A stretch of DNA of 64,000 nucleotides, from contig CP085825.1 of the NCBI GenBank assembly GCA_020809705.1, positions 6,448,001-6,512,000 of the forward strand, written 5' to 3'. Below, one piece after another: positions 1 through 12,400 of the stretch. The stretch is from Calonectria ilicicola (lineage: Eukaryota; Ascomycota; Sordariomycetes; Hypocreales; Nectriaceae). A model generated the notes under the pieces. The model did not search any database. It saw only the letters and a list, made by a program, of their open reading frames with translations, and was not told the origin of the DNA. The stretch's first letter is position 1; each line of letters starts with the position of its first letter. The position numbers and the translations under genes were made by a program.

Positions 1-1454
1 GGGACGCTGTCCCACGGCACTCTCCAGTCAGGCACCCACGACGGCAAATCGGTAGACGAGTTGGGCAGCCGCTGCACGGATGACAGGACGTCAACGTAAC
101 CGGACTTGATGATTGCCTTTGTGGCACGGCTGTACACGTCGGCCACGCTGGCGGAGTAGTCGATGGGGAAGTTTTCCGAATTGACGTTGTTGGTGAAACC
201 AAGCAAGGAGAAAACACGGTCCTTTGCATCCGTCGAGCTGCAGTTGCGCGTCGTCACCAGTGCATGCTCCAGCCGCAGGCTTGCGGATGAGGAACGGGAC
301 CTAGCCGAGTGGAAGGCTCGGCGCCATGGGTTCAAGCCGTCAAAGATCATCATCTGGCCCATGGTACCCGTCACGCGGCCGTCGTCGGAGAACTTGGGCA
401 GCGAGTAGGCGTACCAGTAGGCACCGGAGAAGAGCGTGTCAAGACTCATACGGAAGCGGCCGCAGACAACCGTGACGGCTCGGGCGACGACAATCTCCTG
501 GATGATCCACACGCGGGTAAAGTAGGCGTTCTGCATTAGCTTGAGCACTGCCGTGGCCTCTTGCTTGTCACATCGCGAGGACGGGATGGCGGCTGGCGGA
601 CGGAGTGTGTTGGTGTCCCACTCCTTCGCACGCCGGGCAAACGCCTTGAAGGCCAGCTCGGTTGATTCATCGGCCGCACCGAGCCACATGATGGCCCGCT
701 TGGCATGCGAGTAGATGTCTTTCATCATGCGGATCTGACGGGACATTTCCTCATTGTCGTGCTGGTTGATGCACAAGGCATCAATCCAGAGCAGGCGAGG
801 CCTGTCACGATGCTGGAGTTGCTGCAGAGCCAGTGCCAAGTTGCCCGTGACCATCAATGGTTTTGGATCCAAGAGTAGAGTTGTCCGTTGAAAGTCGTCC
901 CAGGTGTAAGAGAGCGCCTCATAGGGCGGTGCCTTGTCAAAGTCGAAGACGTCAATTCGGAACCGAGGGGCGGTCTGACGTTCGCCATAACCTGGAGACC
1001 ATTCTTGCGTGTACCAAGGATACTCTGTAGCGGATGGGAACTGTTGTTGCTTGAGATTCACTTGGGGTTCCGAGTTGAGTTTCTGGAATCTTGGGGCAAG
1101 CGTAACAAGTCGAATTTGATTTGGTCCCAGCGTTCCGGTATAGTTGGTCTGAATGGGCAGTTGATCAAGTCTTTTGCTGCTTGCCAACACCAGACTTTCA
1201 TCGTGTATCACGGGATTAGCCAGACTACAAGTGTTTCTCGTGGGCTTTGGCAGCCTTGTTTTACCCCTGGTCAACTTATAGCAAGTACCAGTACTTAGAA
1301 AGCGAGGGGCACGGCCATTGGTAAGGCTGAAACTATCAGGGAGACATGGCCTCGTCTGTCCCAATTGGCCGGCCCTGCTGCGAAAAGCGTCTATGGTATG
1401 CGTCAACCAACCAAGCGCCCGCCCCGCTCGGGGACCTCGCAATCTGGGATACAT
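1..1454 (-). CDS. HET-domain (heterokaryon incompatibility) protein, 3' end beyond window
   Basis: The reverse strand is open without interruption from about 1537 to base 1 and encodes a heterokaryon-incompatibility (HET) domain. Diagnostic blocks in order are YEALSYTW (about residue 178), LLWIDALCINQHD, AIMWLG, YFTRVWIIQEIVVAR and DRVFSLLGF. HET proteins act in fungal self/non-self recognition and can trigger cell death on fusion of unlike strains. The first in-frame ATG is at 1454 (MYPRLRGPRAG), giving an atypically long 177-residue lead before the domain. HET proteins usually start some 40-60 residues upstream, so the true start may lie in an unseen upstream exon. The C-terminal part lies outside the window. 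Domain identity is clear; the start is uncertain. Confidence 0.88.
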   Translation of the reverse strand, partial: MYPRLRGPRAGRALGWLTHTIDAFRSRAGQLGQTRPCLPDSFSLTNGRAPRFLSTGTCYKLTRGKTRLPKPTRNTCSLANPVIHDESLVLASSKRLDQLPIQTNYTGTLGPNQIRLVTLAPRFQKLNSEPQVNLKQQQFPSATEYPWYTQEWSPGYGERQTAPRFRIDVFDFDKAPPYEALSYTWDDFQRTTLLLDPKPLMVTGNLALALQQLQHRDRPRLLWIDALCINQHDNEEMSRQIRMMKDIYSHAKRAIMWLGAADESTELAFKAFARRAKEWDTNTLRPPAAIPSSRCDKQEATAVLKLMQNAYFTRVWIIQEIVVARAVTVVCGRFRMSLDTLFSGAYWYAYSLPKFSDDGRVTGTMGQMMIFDGLNPWRRAFHSARSRSSSASLRLEHALVTTRNCSSTDAKDRVFSLLGFTNNVNSENFPIDYSASVADVYSRATKAIIKSGYVDVLSSVQRLPNSSTDLPSWVPDWRVPWDSV

Positions 1455-2466
1455 CGCTGAGCGGCTGGAGACCCGCCAGGGCAATAGCAATGGATCGATG
1501 GAGTTGAAAGAAGGAGTTGTGCGATGCTAGCCTAATTACCAATCCAGGCCAGGGTTGCATAAGGGGCCCCTGTCGGAAATAAAATGGCGCCACCCAAAAC
1601 CAGTAATGAACTATTTTTACTGTGACATCGCGCGAAACGCACTGCATCGCGCTCGCGGCCAATGAGAAGCAAAGCCCCCTAACCCCATGTTGCTAAATAT
1701 TGAACCAGAGAGATGGTGGCGCATGGGTGAGGGAGAGCTGGGCTCGACATGGCATAATGAAACCAACAAGACGGATAGCAAAAGAAAGATAAATATATCC
1801 ATGACTTGGTCAATAATCCTAGACCATTTATCCATTTATGAATCCAATTTATAATTTTATTCATACCACTGTCTTTTTTGGAGGGGCGCAAATGCACTTT
1901 CCTTAAGGAGAAATTTACGTCGTGTGACATTCATTCATTCCATCACAGACGCGTGGGTGTGTGGGAGGGATGCTCCACCAATAAATGAAGGACGTTTTCA
2001 AGGACGAGGAGCGTAGAGGTAAGCTTACTGCATTGGCAGCACCCCCTCATTAAGCATACGCGTTGGCTTGCGTTTGATGGTTGCATACATATTAAAAATC
2101 CCCCCTATGCACTTCATTGGACAGTCTGTCACGTCTTTGTGAGTGAGCCGTGTAGGCTAAAGCATGCAATAAGAATCGGACTGAGTTGAAAACAAATTAG
2201 GTGTGAAATGGTACAAGCGCATAGTATCGAGTTTGAGTCCGTAAGTTACGTACATCACTTGGAAAAACTCATTTTCATCATGAACGGTATCTTTTGACTA
2301 TATAAATATGAGAACCTATATACCATGCTCAATATAAGAGCACCCTTAAAACCCCCGTAGGAAACCTGATATCACAGTATGCCGTTTGGAATATCCCAAC
2401 CATAAACCCCAAGTGCTCCTTGCAATGCAAAATTAAAGAAGGCAAAATTGACATAGGATACGAATT
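1455..2466. other. Intergenic, upstream of HET gene and downstream of DUF300 gene
   Basis: No coding region is supported. It should contain the promoter of the leftward HET gene. AT-rich stretches around 1790-1870 and 2280-2460 include the probable 3' end of the DUF300 gene. Short ORFs on both strands have no recognisable motifs. Confidence 0.5.
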
Positions 2467-4151
2467 TTACTGCCGTCGGTAGTCTATCCGTTGCGTGTCT
2501 ATTACGCCGGATTGTTGTGTATCGGCTGTTCGCGATTCATAAGGTGATGGTTCATCGGGGACATAGGGACGGTATGGCATTTGTGAGTCGTAGTTGTCCG
2601 ACGGGTATGGTAAGCTCGCCTCGTTATTCGACATGAAGCGGCCGGAATCATATGGTTCCGGCTCCATGTTATGGGCGAGCGGTGAAGAGCTCTCGTGGCG
2701 CATTGGCTCGTAGCGCTCCTTCGGTGGTGCTGTGGATGATTGGGATTCGCGGTTGGCCTTCAGAACGGCGTCGTCGCTGTTTCCAGAACCCACGGGTTTC
2801 AAAGGCGCATCAGAGCTAGTAGATTTGCGACCTCCATCAGGGCTACCAGGTCGCGACGTCATCGGCATTGAGTTCTCGTAGCTGATATCATTCTTGCGGC
2901 GTTTAACGCCGCAGAACAGCCAGCGCATGCCACGAGCGAAGGCCTTGACCAGGTCCCAGGGGTTCATGGCATCGACCAGGGCGAGAATACCGAGGAAGCC
3001 GCCGCTCTTGGGGTGGTGCTCGTTTTCGAGGTAAGGGCTGCCGCGAGTGGCATCGGGGGCGGGATAAAATGTCTTGGGCGCGCCGGGTCGGTATGGGCGG
3101 AAGCTGAAGGCCCAGAAGTGGAAAATGGCGAATAGGGCCATTTCGCAGCAGACTAGGAGATTAGGAATGCCGACTTTGATGTCGGGATACGAGATGGTTG
3201 CTGTCGGCTTGATCATGTGGACTGTTGATGTAGTAGCTACAGAGATGAGGACGGTCTGCCACAAAACAAGGAAGACGACAAGCTTGATGGCAAGAATCTT
3301 GGTGAACAACTTCTGCTCGACCAATGGATCCTTGAGTTGGACGTAAACTTGCACGACGCAGAACATGGCAATGGTGACAGCCACCATGTTCAGGGCGCTC
3401 ACCCAAATGTGAGCAAAGACCGGGCTGTTCGAGCTCTCGCAATACACATCGAAAACCTCGGTCACGATGGCGATCACGGTAGAGGCGATTCGAGTAACGA
3501 TGTACTGGTAGATGGAGACCCAGCAAATGTTGAACCAGGTCAGGCCGCTCCTAGGAGTCCTCCAGATTCCGCGCTGGCCACCGCAGCAGCGAGCAAACAG
3601 GTTAAGGGGAAAGATCCAGGGCTTGATGGGCGACATTTCTCGGAAGAAGATCTTTTGCGAGTGCACATCCGGTGCGACATAGTGGCAGACGAGAGCGAAG
3701 AAGGCGGCGAGGGCGAAGGCTTCGTAGCAGGTCGAGATGACTTCGATGTAGACGGCGTGGGTGTACCAGAAGATTTGGGCGAGGGACGCGAGACTGTAGA
3801 CGGGCACCATGAAGAGGATGCGAATGATTCTAGATTTGCTTGGTCAGGTCATGTTCGCGAACTGGTTGGACGGGGGCGCTGAGCATGTGACATACTGGCG
3901 CTGTTCTCTTGCTTTGGTGTAGTTCATGGCATGCATCCAGATGAGAAGCAAACTGAGGACAATGGCGATCAACGTCGTGCCGCTGCCGATGTACTTGGCA
4001 AGAGTGTGGAAAGTGATGTCGCCGACGATAGGCTTCTGGTGTGGTGGAGGAGCTAATAGGGAGAAAAGGATGTCAGCCAGCAGACCAGCGCTGCAACTCG
4101 GATGCGCGACGTACTGAAGTCCTCCAACGTGTGATTGCATTGCGCGCCCAT
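2467..4151 (-). CDS. DUF300 / TMEM184-OSTalpha family membrane protein
   Basis: Three exons (4151-4115, 4052-3896, 3829-2467) join in phase to give 518 residues. The start MGAQCNHTLEDF lies in a 37-nt first exon. Introns are 62 and 66 bp, with ends GTACGT..TTAG and GTATGT..CTAG. The joined junction reads EQRQ-IIRILFMVPVYSLAS, a hallmark of the DUF300 family (organic solute transporter alpha/TMEM184). About seven hydrophobic segments follow, then a hydrophilic tail of about 200 residues rich in Ser, Pro, Asp and Tyr. Fission-yeast Hfl1 of this family is a vacuolar membrane protein that binds Atg8, so a vacuolar role is possible here (inference). The family call is strong; no substrate can be read from sequence. 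Confidence 0.9.
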
Positions 4152-6481
4152 TGTCGCAACGGGGCCTTTGGGGTCGGCGAACCCGCGGAAAGCTGTTTGG
4201 AAAAGTTGATGCGACGCGCGATCGAAGTTGGGTGGGTTCGGTATATATAGAGCGAGGGGCGTGTAAATTGAGCCGGGGGTTGGAATCGCAGCCGAGGGGG
4301 GGGTGAAATGACGACAAACGCTGGATCGAGGTTGAACAGCGGATGGTCCGCAGGCGAGTTGGAATGGCAAAAGGCTCGAGACAGGTCCTGGGGACGGCGG
4401 GGAGAATGTGCACGACGACGACGACGAATGCGAAGGGCGGAGAATGAGAATGTGAGGAGGTCAAGGTGGGAGGGGGACGCTTTGAGATTGAGATTGGAGT
4501 GGTGTCGGCGATGACGGGGGAGACAGCTAGGGTTTGAGTAGGCGTGTTACAGCTCAAAGGGCACAGCTAATTAATTAATCGTCAATGGCGTCCAAGGAAC
4601 AAGTCCCCACAGTGACCGTCACTGAGTGATGAACGGACCATGAACAAGGACAAATACGTGTAGATGAACATAAAAAGCGACGATCATTGTGCCAGGGTTG
4701 TTTCTAAGATGGGTTAAGAGTTGCGACTGGGACACTGAGACTGGAACAGACAGCACACAATCATGCTCGCTCTAGAGGCCCCCCCCCCCTCCCCCGTGTG
4801 GCTCGGGCGTGGCAGTGAAAAGCATCAAATGTCCATCCAATCGCTTTTTTTATGCCATGCGCCCATGACAGGCCGGACCGGATCATGGCAGCTGAAAAAG
4901 GAACCACCAGGCTCCAGAGACGTCTTCGGCGCCAAGAGAGCGGCTCTGGAGCAGCCGTCTTGGCAATCTCTTGGGCTCTCTGGCCGGGTCCCGACAGCTG
5001 CAGGGCTGAACTCTCCAGGTCGGGACACCTCTGACACGAAGGAGACGCGGCCCTCGCAGGCCTCCAGCGGCTTCAGACCTTCGTTGGCCCTCCGTTAACC
5101 CTTCGCAAGTCCTCCGTAACCGCCCGTGCCCACTGAAATTGCTGCATCCAGCACGCTCCATTCATGATGCAATCCTCTGTCTCGAGCCCATCCTCCCAAG
5201 TCCCGCCGCTCTGTGCCGCTTTTCCGGAAACAGTACACGGGCCAGCCAATCACCCCCCACAGCACTGCCACTACCGCCATTGCCCGACAAACACCAAGCC
5301 GGGGACGAAAAGCATGAGACACTAAGCCAATTACCCAGTCACCTACACAACTACTTTACCACCAAAAGGTTATGATAATTAGATGTACTACCTTAGATCA
5401 GATGTACCTTCTTGTTCCTATTTTATATAATAAACCTATTAGATATTAAATAAATAATTTTTTAAGATTTATTTATTTTATGAGGGTGCCGGTTCTAGTC
5501 TCTTATATTTTCTGTCCCCCACCCACTTGACAACAACCTCCACTACCACAATCACCAGATTCCTTTTGGCGGCTGAGTCTAGCCTCCTCCATTCTTGACA
5601 TCATCTGACGTGTTGCACGTTGCCCTTCTCGTCCGAAACCCACAATTTCTTTTTATGTTCTCCATCAAAATATCCATCATCTTGACACGTCTGCTGGAGA
5701 CCAACGCCGAGCATGAAAGCAGTCGCCCCCCTGCATCATTTACGTCGCCGTCATAGAGAAAATAAGGATCCATCCGGCATTATCGGATCTCAATATACTT
5801 TTCCTTTATTCAATATTACGGTCGTTACTTTCGGCGCCGCCATTAACACTTGTGCGACCATTTACTTATCCCCAACGTCATTTTCAACCTCTGCTTGAAT
5901 ACGCTCTTATCCAATCCAAATCAAGCTTCGATCTTTGCTTTTCACAGAAACCCGGGTATCACAGTCTTTCCAAAATGCGTTCCAATTCCCTACGCCATTG
6001 ACGCCATCCCACTGCCCATGCTGTCTTCTCTCGTACACCAAAAAAAAAATGGACCATGATGAGTAAGACCAAGGATTGAATCCTCAAATTTGCGTGTAAA
6101 CATGTTGTATTTCTTTTGTTGCTGACTCCTCGTTGGCTTTCCGACGATGAGGACTGCCAAAAATAATTTCGTAATCCTTTTCCCCATATGACAGACAAAT
6201 AATAATAACAAGAGTAGGTGAAAAAAAAAGTTCTTGTGTAAAGTAGTGTAGGAAAGAAAAAACAAGTAGGAACCAGCATCAGAAATCTGTTCCAGAAAAC
6301 GCCGACAAGATGAAAAAGTCCGTATCACATGTCGCCCACGGGCTGTCTTGGTCGCTCTCGCTCCTGTGCTTGCTCTCCATTATCCTGCCAAGGGATGAAA
6401 CCCAGCTGGCACATCTGTTGCCGCCTCTCACTTCCGCTGATAGCTTTTTCGTACGTCGACTTGAACTCATTTCCTCCAATT
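4152..6481. other. 2.3-kb intergenic region
   Basis: No gene is supported. It holds the DUF300 promoter (4152 to about 4760), a C-rich tract near 4781-4796, a GC-rich segment (4860-5320) with overlapping ORFs in several frames but no motif, and an AT-rich block at about 5370-5475. The right part (5500-6480) is probably the 3' flank of the leftward THO2 gene, with poly-A/T runs at 6041 and 6222. Confidence 0.45.
5370..5476. other. AT-rich block
   Basis: About 100 bp much richer in A/T than its surroundings, with two imperfect copies of a GATGTACY(A/T)..CCTT word near 5382-5408. It could be a decayed repeat, but no terminal repeats or coding remnants are visible. Confidence 0.3.
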
Positions 6482-9400
6482 CTATCGTCTCGGTCTCTTT
6501 TCTCGGTCGTTCGATATAGCTCCTGCGCCGTCTTCACTTCTCCTCTTTCTGCCGCGGTCCTCTCTTCGTTCTTCCTGTCGTTGCCCGCCGTGACCCCCAT
6601 CGCGTTGTCCTCCACGTCCTCCCCTATTGTTATTTCCCCAGTCTTCCCCGCCTCGGGGCCCTTGTCCATCATTTCGATGACGGTTCTCTCGACCAGGACC
6701 CATCTCTCTTCCAGCACTGCCAGGTGGGCCCATGGGCTCACGCCCACTGCTTCCTTGGTCCCTATTTGTTCTGCGAGACTCGCGTTCCTCCCGACCACCC
6801 TCTCCAGCTCCCGATCGACGGTCACGGTATTCGCGATGTTCTTTGCCCTCGCGATCCCGTCCGGCACTTCGTTCACGATCTCGATCGCGACTGCCTCGCC
6901 GAGACTGCCGGCTGGACCGGCTTTCACGGCGGCTGCGCTCATGCTCGCCACGCCCAGATGCCTCTTCCCCATTTGCAGGTCCTCTATTAGAAGACTCGTG
7001 TCTCACAGGATCCTGTCGTTCTTGAGATGGCGTCGACGCAGGAGAGCCACCGGTGAGCACTTGGGCATCCGAATTACCTAGCGTTTGTCTTGACTGGTTC
7101 CTGCGCATGCTGCTGCTACGAGTAACCTCAGGCATATTCGCTTGAGCCTGTTGGAGCGTGCTGTTGATTCCTGCAAGTTGCCTTCTGCTGTTATTACCAG
7201 ATCGGGCTCGCTCATTGTTATTGGACGGCCCTGTAGGCACACTGCCATCACCAGCTGGGGATCCTGCGTAGTTTCCAGGAGTTTGCCTAGGCCCGTGTCC
7301 GGAATTTCGGTCAGGTGTGTTTGTATTCTGCATCGATTGTCGACCATGTCCGTGGGGTGGGGGGCCTGGAGGCGGAGGTGGAGGGACACCCATCTGGGCC
7401 AAACGCTCAGGGTGGATAGGAGTAGCGTTAGCAGATACAGGGGAAGGCGCGGGAGGGCCGCCGCCGCCATGCCTAGGTCTATCGGAATGAGGAGGACCGC
7501 TTGAAGTGCCCGAAGGTGTAACGGGGCCATTGTTCGATTCGTAGGTGCCACGTCGCCCTCTACCCGAGGAAGGTCCTGTTGGCGGAGGCCTATCCGGAGT
7601 TGGTGGCTGCTCAGAATCAGGACCAGAGAATCGGTTGTCGAGTCGGTTTTGGACATTATGAGGTCCACCGTGGCCGCCTCTAGCTGCGCCACGGCCTCGG
7701 CCCTTAGGTCCGAATGGAATATCCGTCACATTTTGAATGGGATTGAGCCGCCCATAAGATTGATCTTGGTGAGCTGCCTTGTGATCAGCATCAAAACCTC
7801 GAGGAGGGCCAGCGAAACCCGAGGCGTCCCTGCCCTTCGACTGGGGGCCTCTCTCACCACCCTCTCGCTCCATGGGCCTATCCCCTCTAAAGTTTCCTGT
7901 TGCTGGCGAGCGATCACGTGGGTCCCTACCAGATTGTCGATGATCAGGAGGATATTGTCGGTCATGGCGTTCCTCCCGTCCACCTGGCTGTCCACCCTCA
8001 TGTCCATATCGACCACCACGTCGTGGAGACTGATTTCGATTGGTCCGGTTATGTTCCTCTCTCGGGGGGCGTGATGGTGTATTGTTCTCTCGTTCTTCAA
8101 TAAGAGCCGCTCGCTCAGGGTTAATCGAGTCCATCGGCTCATTTGCAGGGGCTTGCCTTTGGGCGCGATTGCGACGATCAGAATCAGGGGCGCGAGAACG
8201 TTCCTGGTTATCTTTCGCAAAAAGGGCTGCTCTTTCTGGATTCATGATAGGTTCTGACGATTCTGCAGTTGGAACAGACGCAGGAGCAGGAGAATCATTC
8301 AGACGCCCATGTGTAGGCTCATGAACTCGGCCACTCCTGCTATCGCGTTGTCTGTCTCTGTCATGTTCGTTTCGACGGGGGGCTGCATCTTGCCTAGACG
8401 GATCGCGGTTCTGGTCGGGACCCCGTCGATCCTGATAGTCGCGGGAGCGCTCTGGTCGGGATTGGTCGAATTGACGGTTGTCACGATGCTCTCGATTGTC
8501 GCGAGAATCCCTCGGTTCTCGCTGATCACGACCTTCACGTGGCTCTCGGGTCTCTCGAGCATCCCTAGATCGAGTTTCACGTGGTTCCTTACCATCACGA
8601 CGTTCATGCCCCCTCTGCTGATTGAATCGCTCGGGGGTCAAATGAGTGGGAATGGGTACATTTGGCCTGCTTGGTAATGTGTGAGGGGTGTGAGGAGGAC
8701 GGTCCGGCAAATTGTTTGGTCGGGAGTCACCCTTGGAACCATTCGAGCCAACGCCAGGACCTGAGTTGGGCGTCGAGTTGCGTGGGCCAGATGCCCCAGC
8801 GTCTCGTTTAGAAGCGTCCCTTGCCAAACCCGAGGGCTTAGCAGGCAAGCCATCTTTTGAATTAGACGATCCGGTTTTAGAATTTGCATCAGGCCCTGGT
8901 GACCTAGCATCTCTCCCATCTTGGACCTCGCCATCCTCTTCTTCATTGGTTGGTCTTCCTCCAGCGCTTTTGTGATGTTAGCCTAATAATTGATTCAATT
9001 CGAAATGATGCTGCTCTTACTTGACAGAAGGTCGAAACTCTGGGGCTGTAGCACGAAGGGCAGAAGATTTGTCCGCATCAGTCTGTGAACCACCAACCTG
9101 CTCAAGCGTTAGTTTTTCTTGATTTGATCCAACTCGTGGTCCAAAACTCACACTTCCTGGCCGAAACGCCTGGACCATGACCCATTTCGATTTCCTCCTC
9201 TGAAGTTCTGACATTGCGCCCTGCGCAGCAACTGCCAAATCCACACGTCCGCCAACTTCGCTATCCGGTGACGCTTTGGCTGCCGTCTCCTGCTTGGTGA
9301 TAGTTTGGAGAAGGGCCGAGAACTTAGTCGCCATAAAATCGATAGCAGGGAAGAAATCTAGCACAGTCTTGAGAACGCTGATAGCGTTCCTTATATGCAT

Positions 9401-12400
9401 CCACTCCGTGCCTTCGAGACAAGATCGGAGAGCCATGTTCAGGTTCTTATGCCAGCGGAACAGCATATCCTTGAACTGGGCGTGTTCCACAAACGTAAGT
9501 GGCTTTCCACTCTCATCGAATGTCAAAGCAAATCCAAGGCGGGGTTGCTCGTTCGGACCCTTGGCTTCTTTCTCATATGCACCAAGACGAGGCTGATCTT
9601 TTAAACCCTTGGTATCCTTTTCATTAGGAACAGGGACATTTCGATGCCATCTGGACAGATCCTCCAAGACAAGTTTCAAAAACCGACCCAAATATTCAGC
9701 TTCCATTACAGTAGCGGTGAAAATTAGTGATCGCAATCGGTTTGCGTTAAATAGTCGATCATACAGAGACATGAGCTTAAATCCAGGCGCATTCCACTCA
9801 TGCAGGGCCTTGATAAATCGGTAGGTGTACTCTGCGTCCGCATTGGACAGAAGCATCCGGGGCAGGAAGCATTGCTCAAGCAAGATGTCCGAAATAGCAT
9901 CTGGCTTCGCCTTAGGCTCCGGGAAGGACGTTTGGAACTGCTTGCTCAAAAAGAACTTCCATTTACCCTGGCGAAGTAAATGCTCGCCACACTCCTCAGA
10001 CAGACCGATCTGGAGCTGCATAAGCTCCTTTCTCTTTTCCATCTTTCGTTCCTGGCCTTTGCGAGACATGTCAGTTCGATCGCGAGAAACCGCAATCTCT
10101 TCGCTCTTGAGTCGTTCCTTCTCTTGTCTGTAGATCTTGTCTGGGCAGAAGAGATCGCCTAGTTGGAGTGCCCAAAAAGTTACATAGATTTCGGGTGTGA
10201 TCTTTTGCCAGACTTCCGGGCGGATTGAGTCCTGAATAGAGTCTGCAATAGGTTGCAAAGCCGCCTTGATCATTGATGAATCGTCGGGTTTCTATAGTCA
10301 TTTGGTTAATAATTCATCCGAGTGCAAACAGTTTCCTCGCACGTACATGTTGTTCTTCAATCACTTCAGGTTCTTGGTTGGGGGCGTCACTTGATGCGGG
10401 GGTTTCTTTCGTGTCACCCATCGAAACGTCGCCATATTTGTCCTTGTCCGTATTGGTCAAAGCAGATTGATTCTTCTCCTGGGCCTCGTCGGTCTTCTTG
10501 GGTTTCCAAGGAAACATTCGCTGAGAGAGATTTGATCGACCTATGAGGAATGCCAGGCTGGGATCCAACCCATACGTTTTGATCAATTCGATAATGGAAG
10601 GGACGAGCGCATCGAAAGCGGATGGTTCCATGTTACTCCAGAGCAGATCCAAATATTGAATCAGAATTTGGTGGGAATCGTCAATAATGGATGAGAGAAA
10701 TTTGATGTGTGCCTCATCCTCAGGTACCTGGAACAAAGCTACTTGCCGGTATTGCGCCAAGTTAATCAATAGCTGAGCGGCAAGCTTCGAGTCCGTCAAA
10801 GCTTGGATGAGACGTTTCGAGCTCTTCACGTTATCAAAACGTTTGTCTTGGCCACGGATCAATGTGTGACGTCTCAAGTATTGACCTCCAGCCATGGAGA
10901 GCACTTGGTGGTCGGTAAAGTCGACTTGGTCAACAATGCCTCCCATCGACGAGATGAGTTCCTTTAGAATAATTAAATCAGTGGAGTTGCCCTTAAGCAA
11001 CTGATCATTGACATATTGAAGGACAGGTGTTGCGTTGAGAACAGTGTATCGACGGAAGACCCGGCCTGAAAATCTAGACAAAGCTTGTAGCCACTTGCTC
11101 GTGGTAAGAGCGTGGTCAGCTTGAGTGCGGCTTCTGGATTTACCCAAGGAACTCATCAGTGACCAGACAAGCACATCGTAAGAAAGATCGGTGAAATATT
11201 TGGCACATTCAACGAAAGCCTCGATGAGATTGGGGTAGGACTCCAGCTGCTCAAACGCAACACGAAAAACTATACCCGGCGATGAATAGCTTGTCTTAGC
11301 AAGTTTCTTGGCCATCTCGCTCAGATTGGTCAACGACACTCGCTTCATTGTGCCACGAGTCTCAGAGGTTGCTCGAGCAAAAGCCGATTTCATCGCAGGG
11401 AGACGAGATGTCTGGCCCTCAAACCATTCAGCATACATGGAGTAACGAGTAGTAATGGGGTAATGCTTGAGCAGATCCCAGATCGCGTTGACGACGGAAG
11501 CGTTAGCTTTAGTGTGGCTCAGGGCGGGTAACAAGAGTCTCCGGAGAAGATCATGCCAACGGGTAAAATTGCCTTCTGAAGCATCCTCAGCCAAACTCCT
11601 CGCACCAATCCTGGCAAGCTTCGAGAGAAGAGCCTCATCTTTGCCAATGTTGACGCCGGAAATATTGAGCAGCGAACCACAGAGCGTGAAGATATCATCC
11701 ACCGTTTGGCAAACAGGGATATTGTCTGCCCACTCGTCCCAATAGAAGCGATAATTTTGGGTTTCATTAGTGTCAGATTTGTCGGGGAAGGGCCATCTGA
11801 GTGATTTCCGGGTTGTCAACCTGCTGAGTCGGACACTGCCCTTGGGAATCCCAGATTGGTCAAAATCTGGAACCAATTTGGTGGGGCATTCAGATTCGCC
11901 TCTAGCGGTAGGTCGGCTGTCGTTGAACACTTTGTCAACAGAATAATGGAGGATGCGATGAATGCGATCCAAAACCTCGGGGAACACCTCGGGAATCCAA
12001 GGGAATCGACCAAGAATGAACAGTGACTCTGGGAGTGCTCCAATAGTTAAAAGCTGAATGAGGAGCGAGACCTTTTGTTCCAGAGGTTCTGGCAGCTTCG
12101 CCTTCTCCGCTGCTTCGGGCGCAGCCTCCTTTTGTTCAGGCTCAACTTTCTTGGCAATTTCTCGGCGGGGCAGAGCTGATGAATTCGGGTTATCGTCATC
12201 GCCTTGAGGCAAAACGCCTGCCATAAGAAGAGCATTCATCGGTCCTCCTCGCGAGGTTCGTTCTTCCTCTTCGATCCTCTTCAATTCGTTCTCCTTAATT
12301 TGTTCCATGTTTTCATCAACTGGAGACAAGTGAGGGTATAAATCAGTCAGGGAAATGAAGCCGATCTTGATGAGAAGAGCTGCCAGATAAAGTAGATTAG

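Noticed and set aside
6329..8074. Several plus-strand and alternate-frame ORFs over the THO2 tail
   Set aside because: Shadows of the low-complexity Arg/Asp/Glu/Gly tail; the minus frame continues a conserved spliced Tho2.
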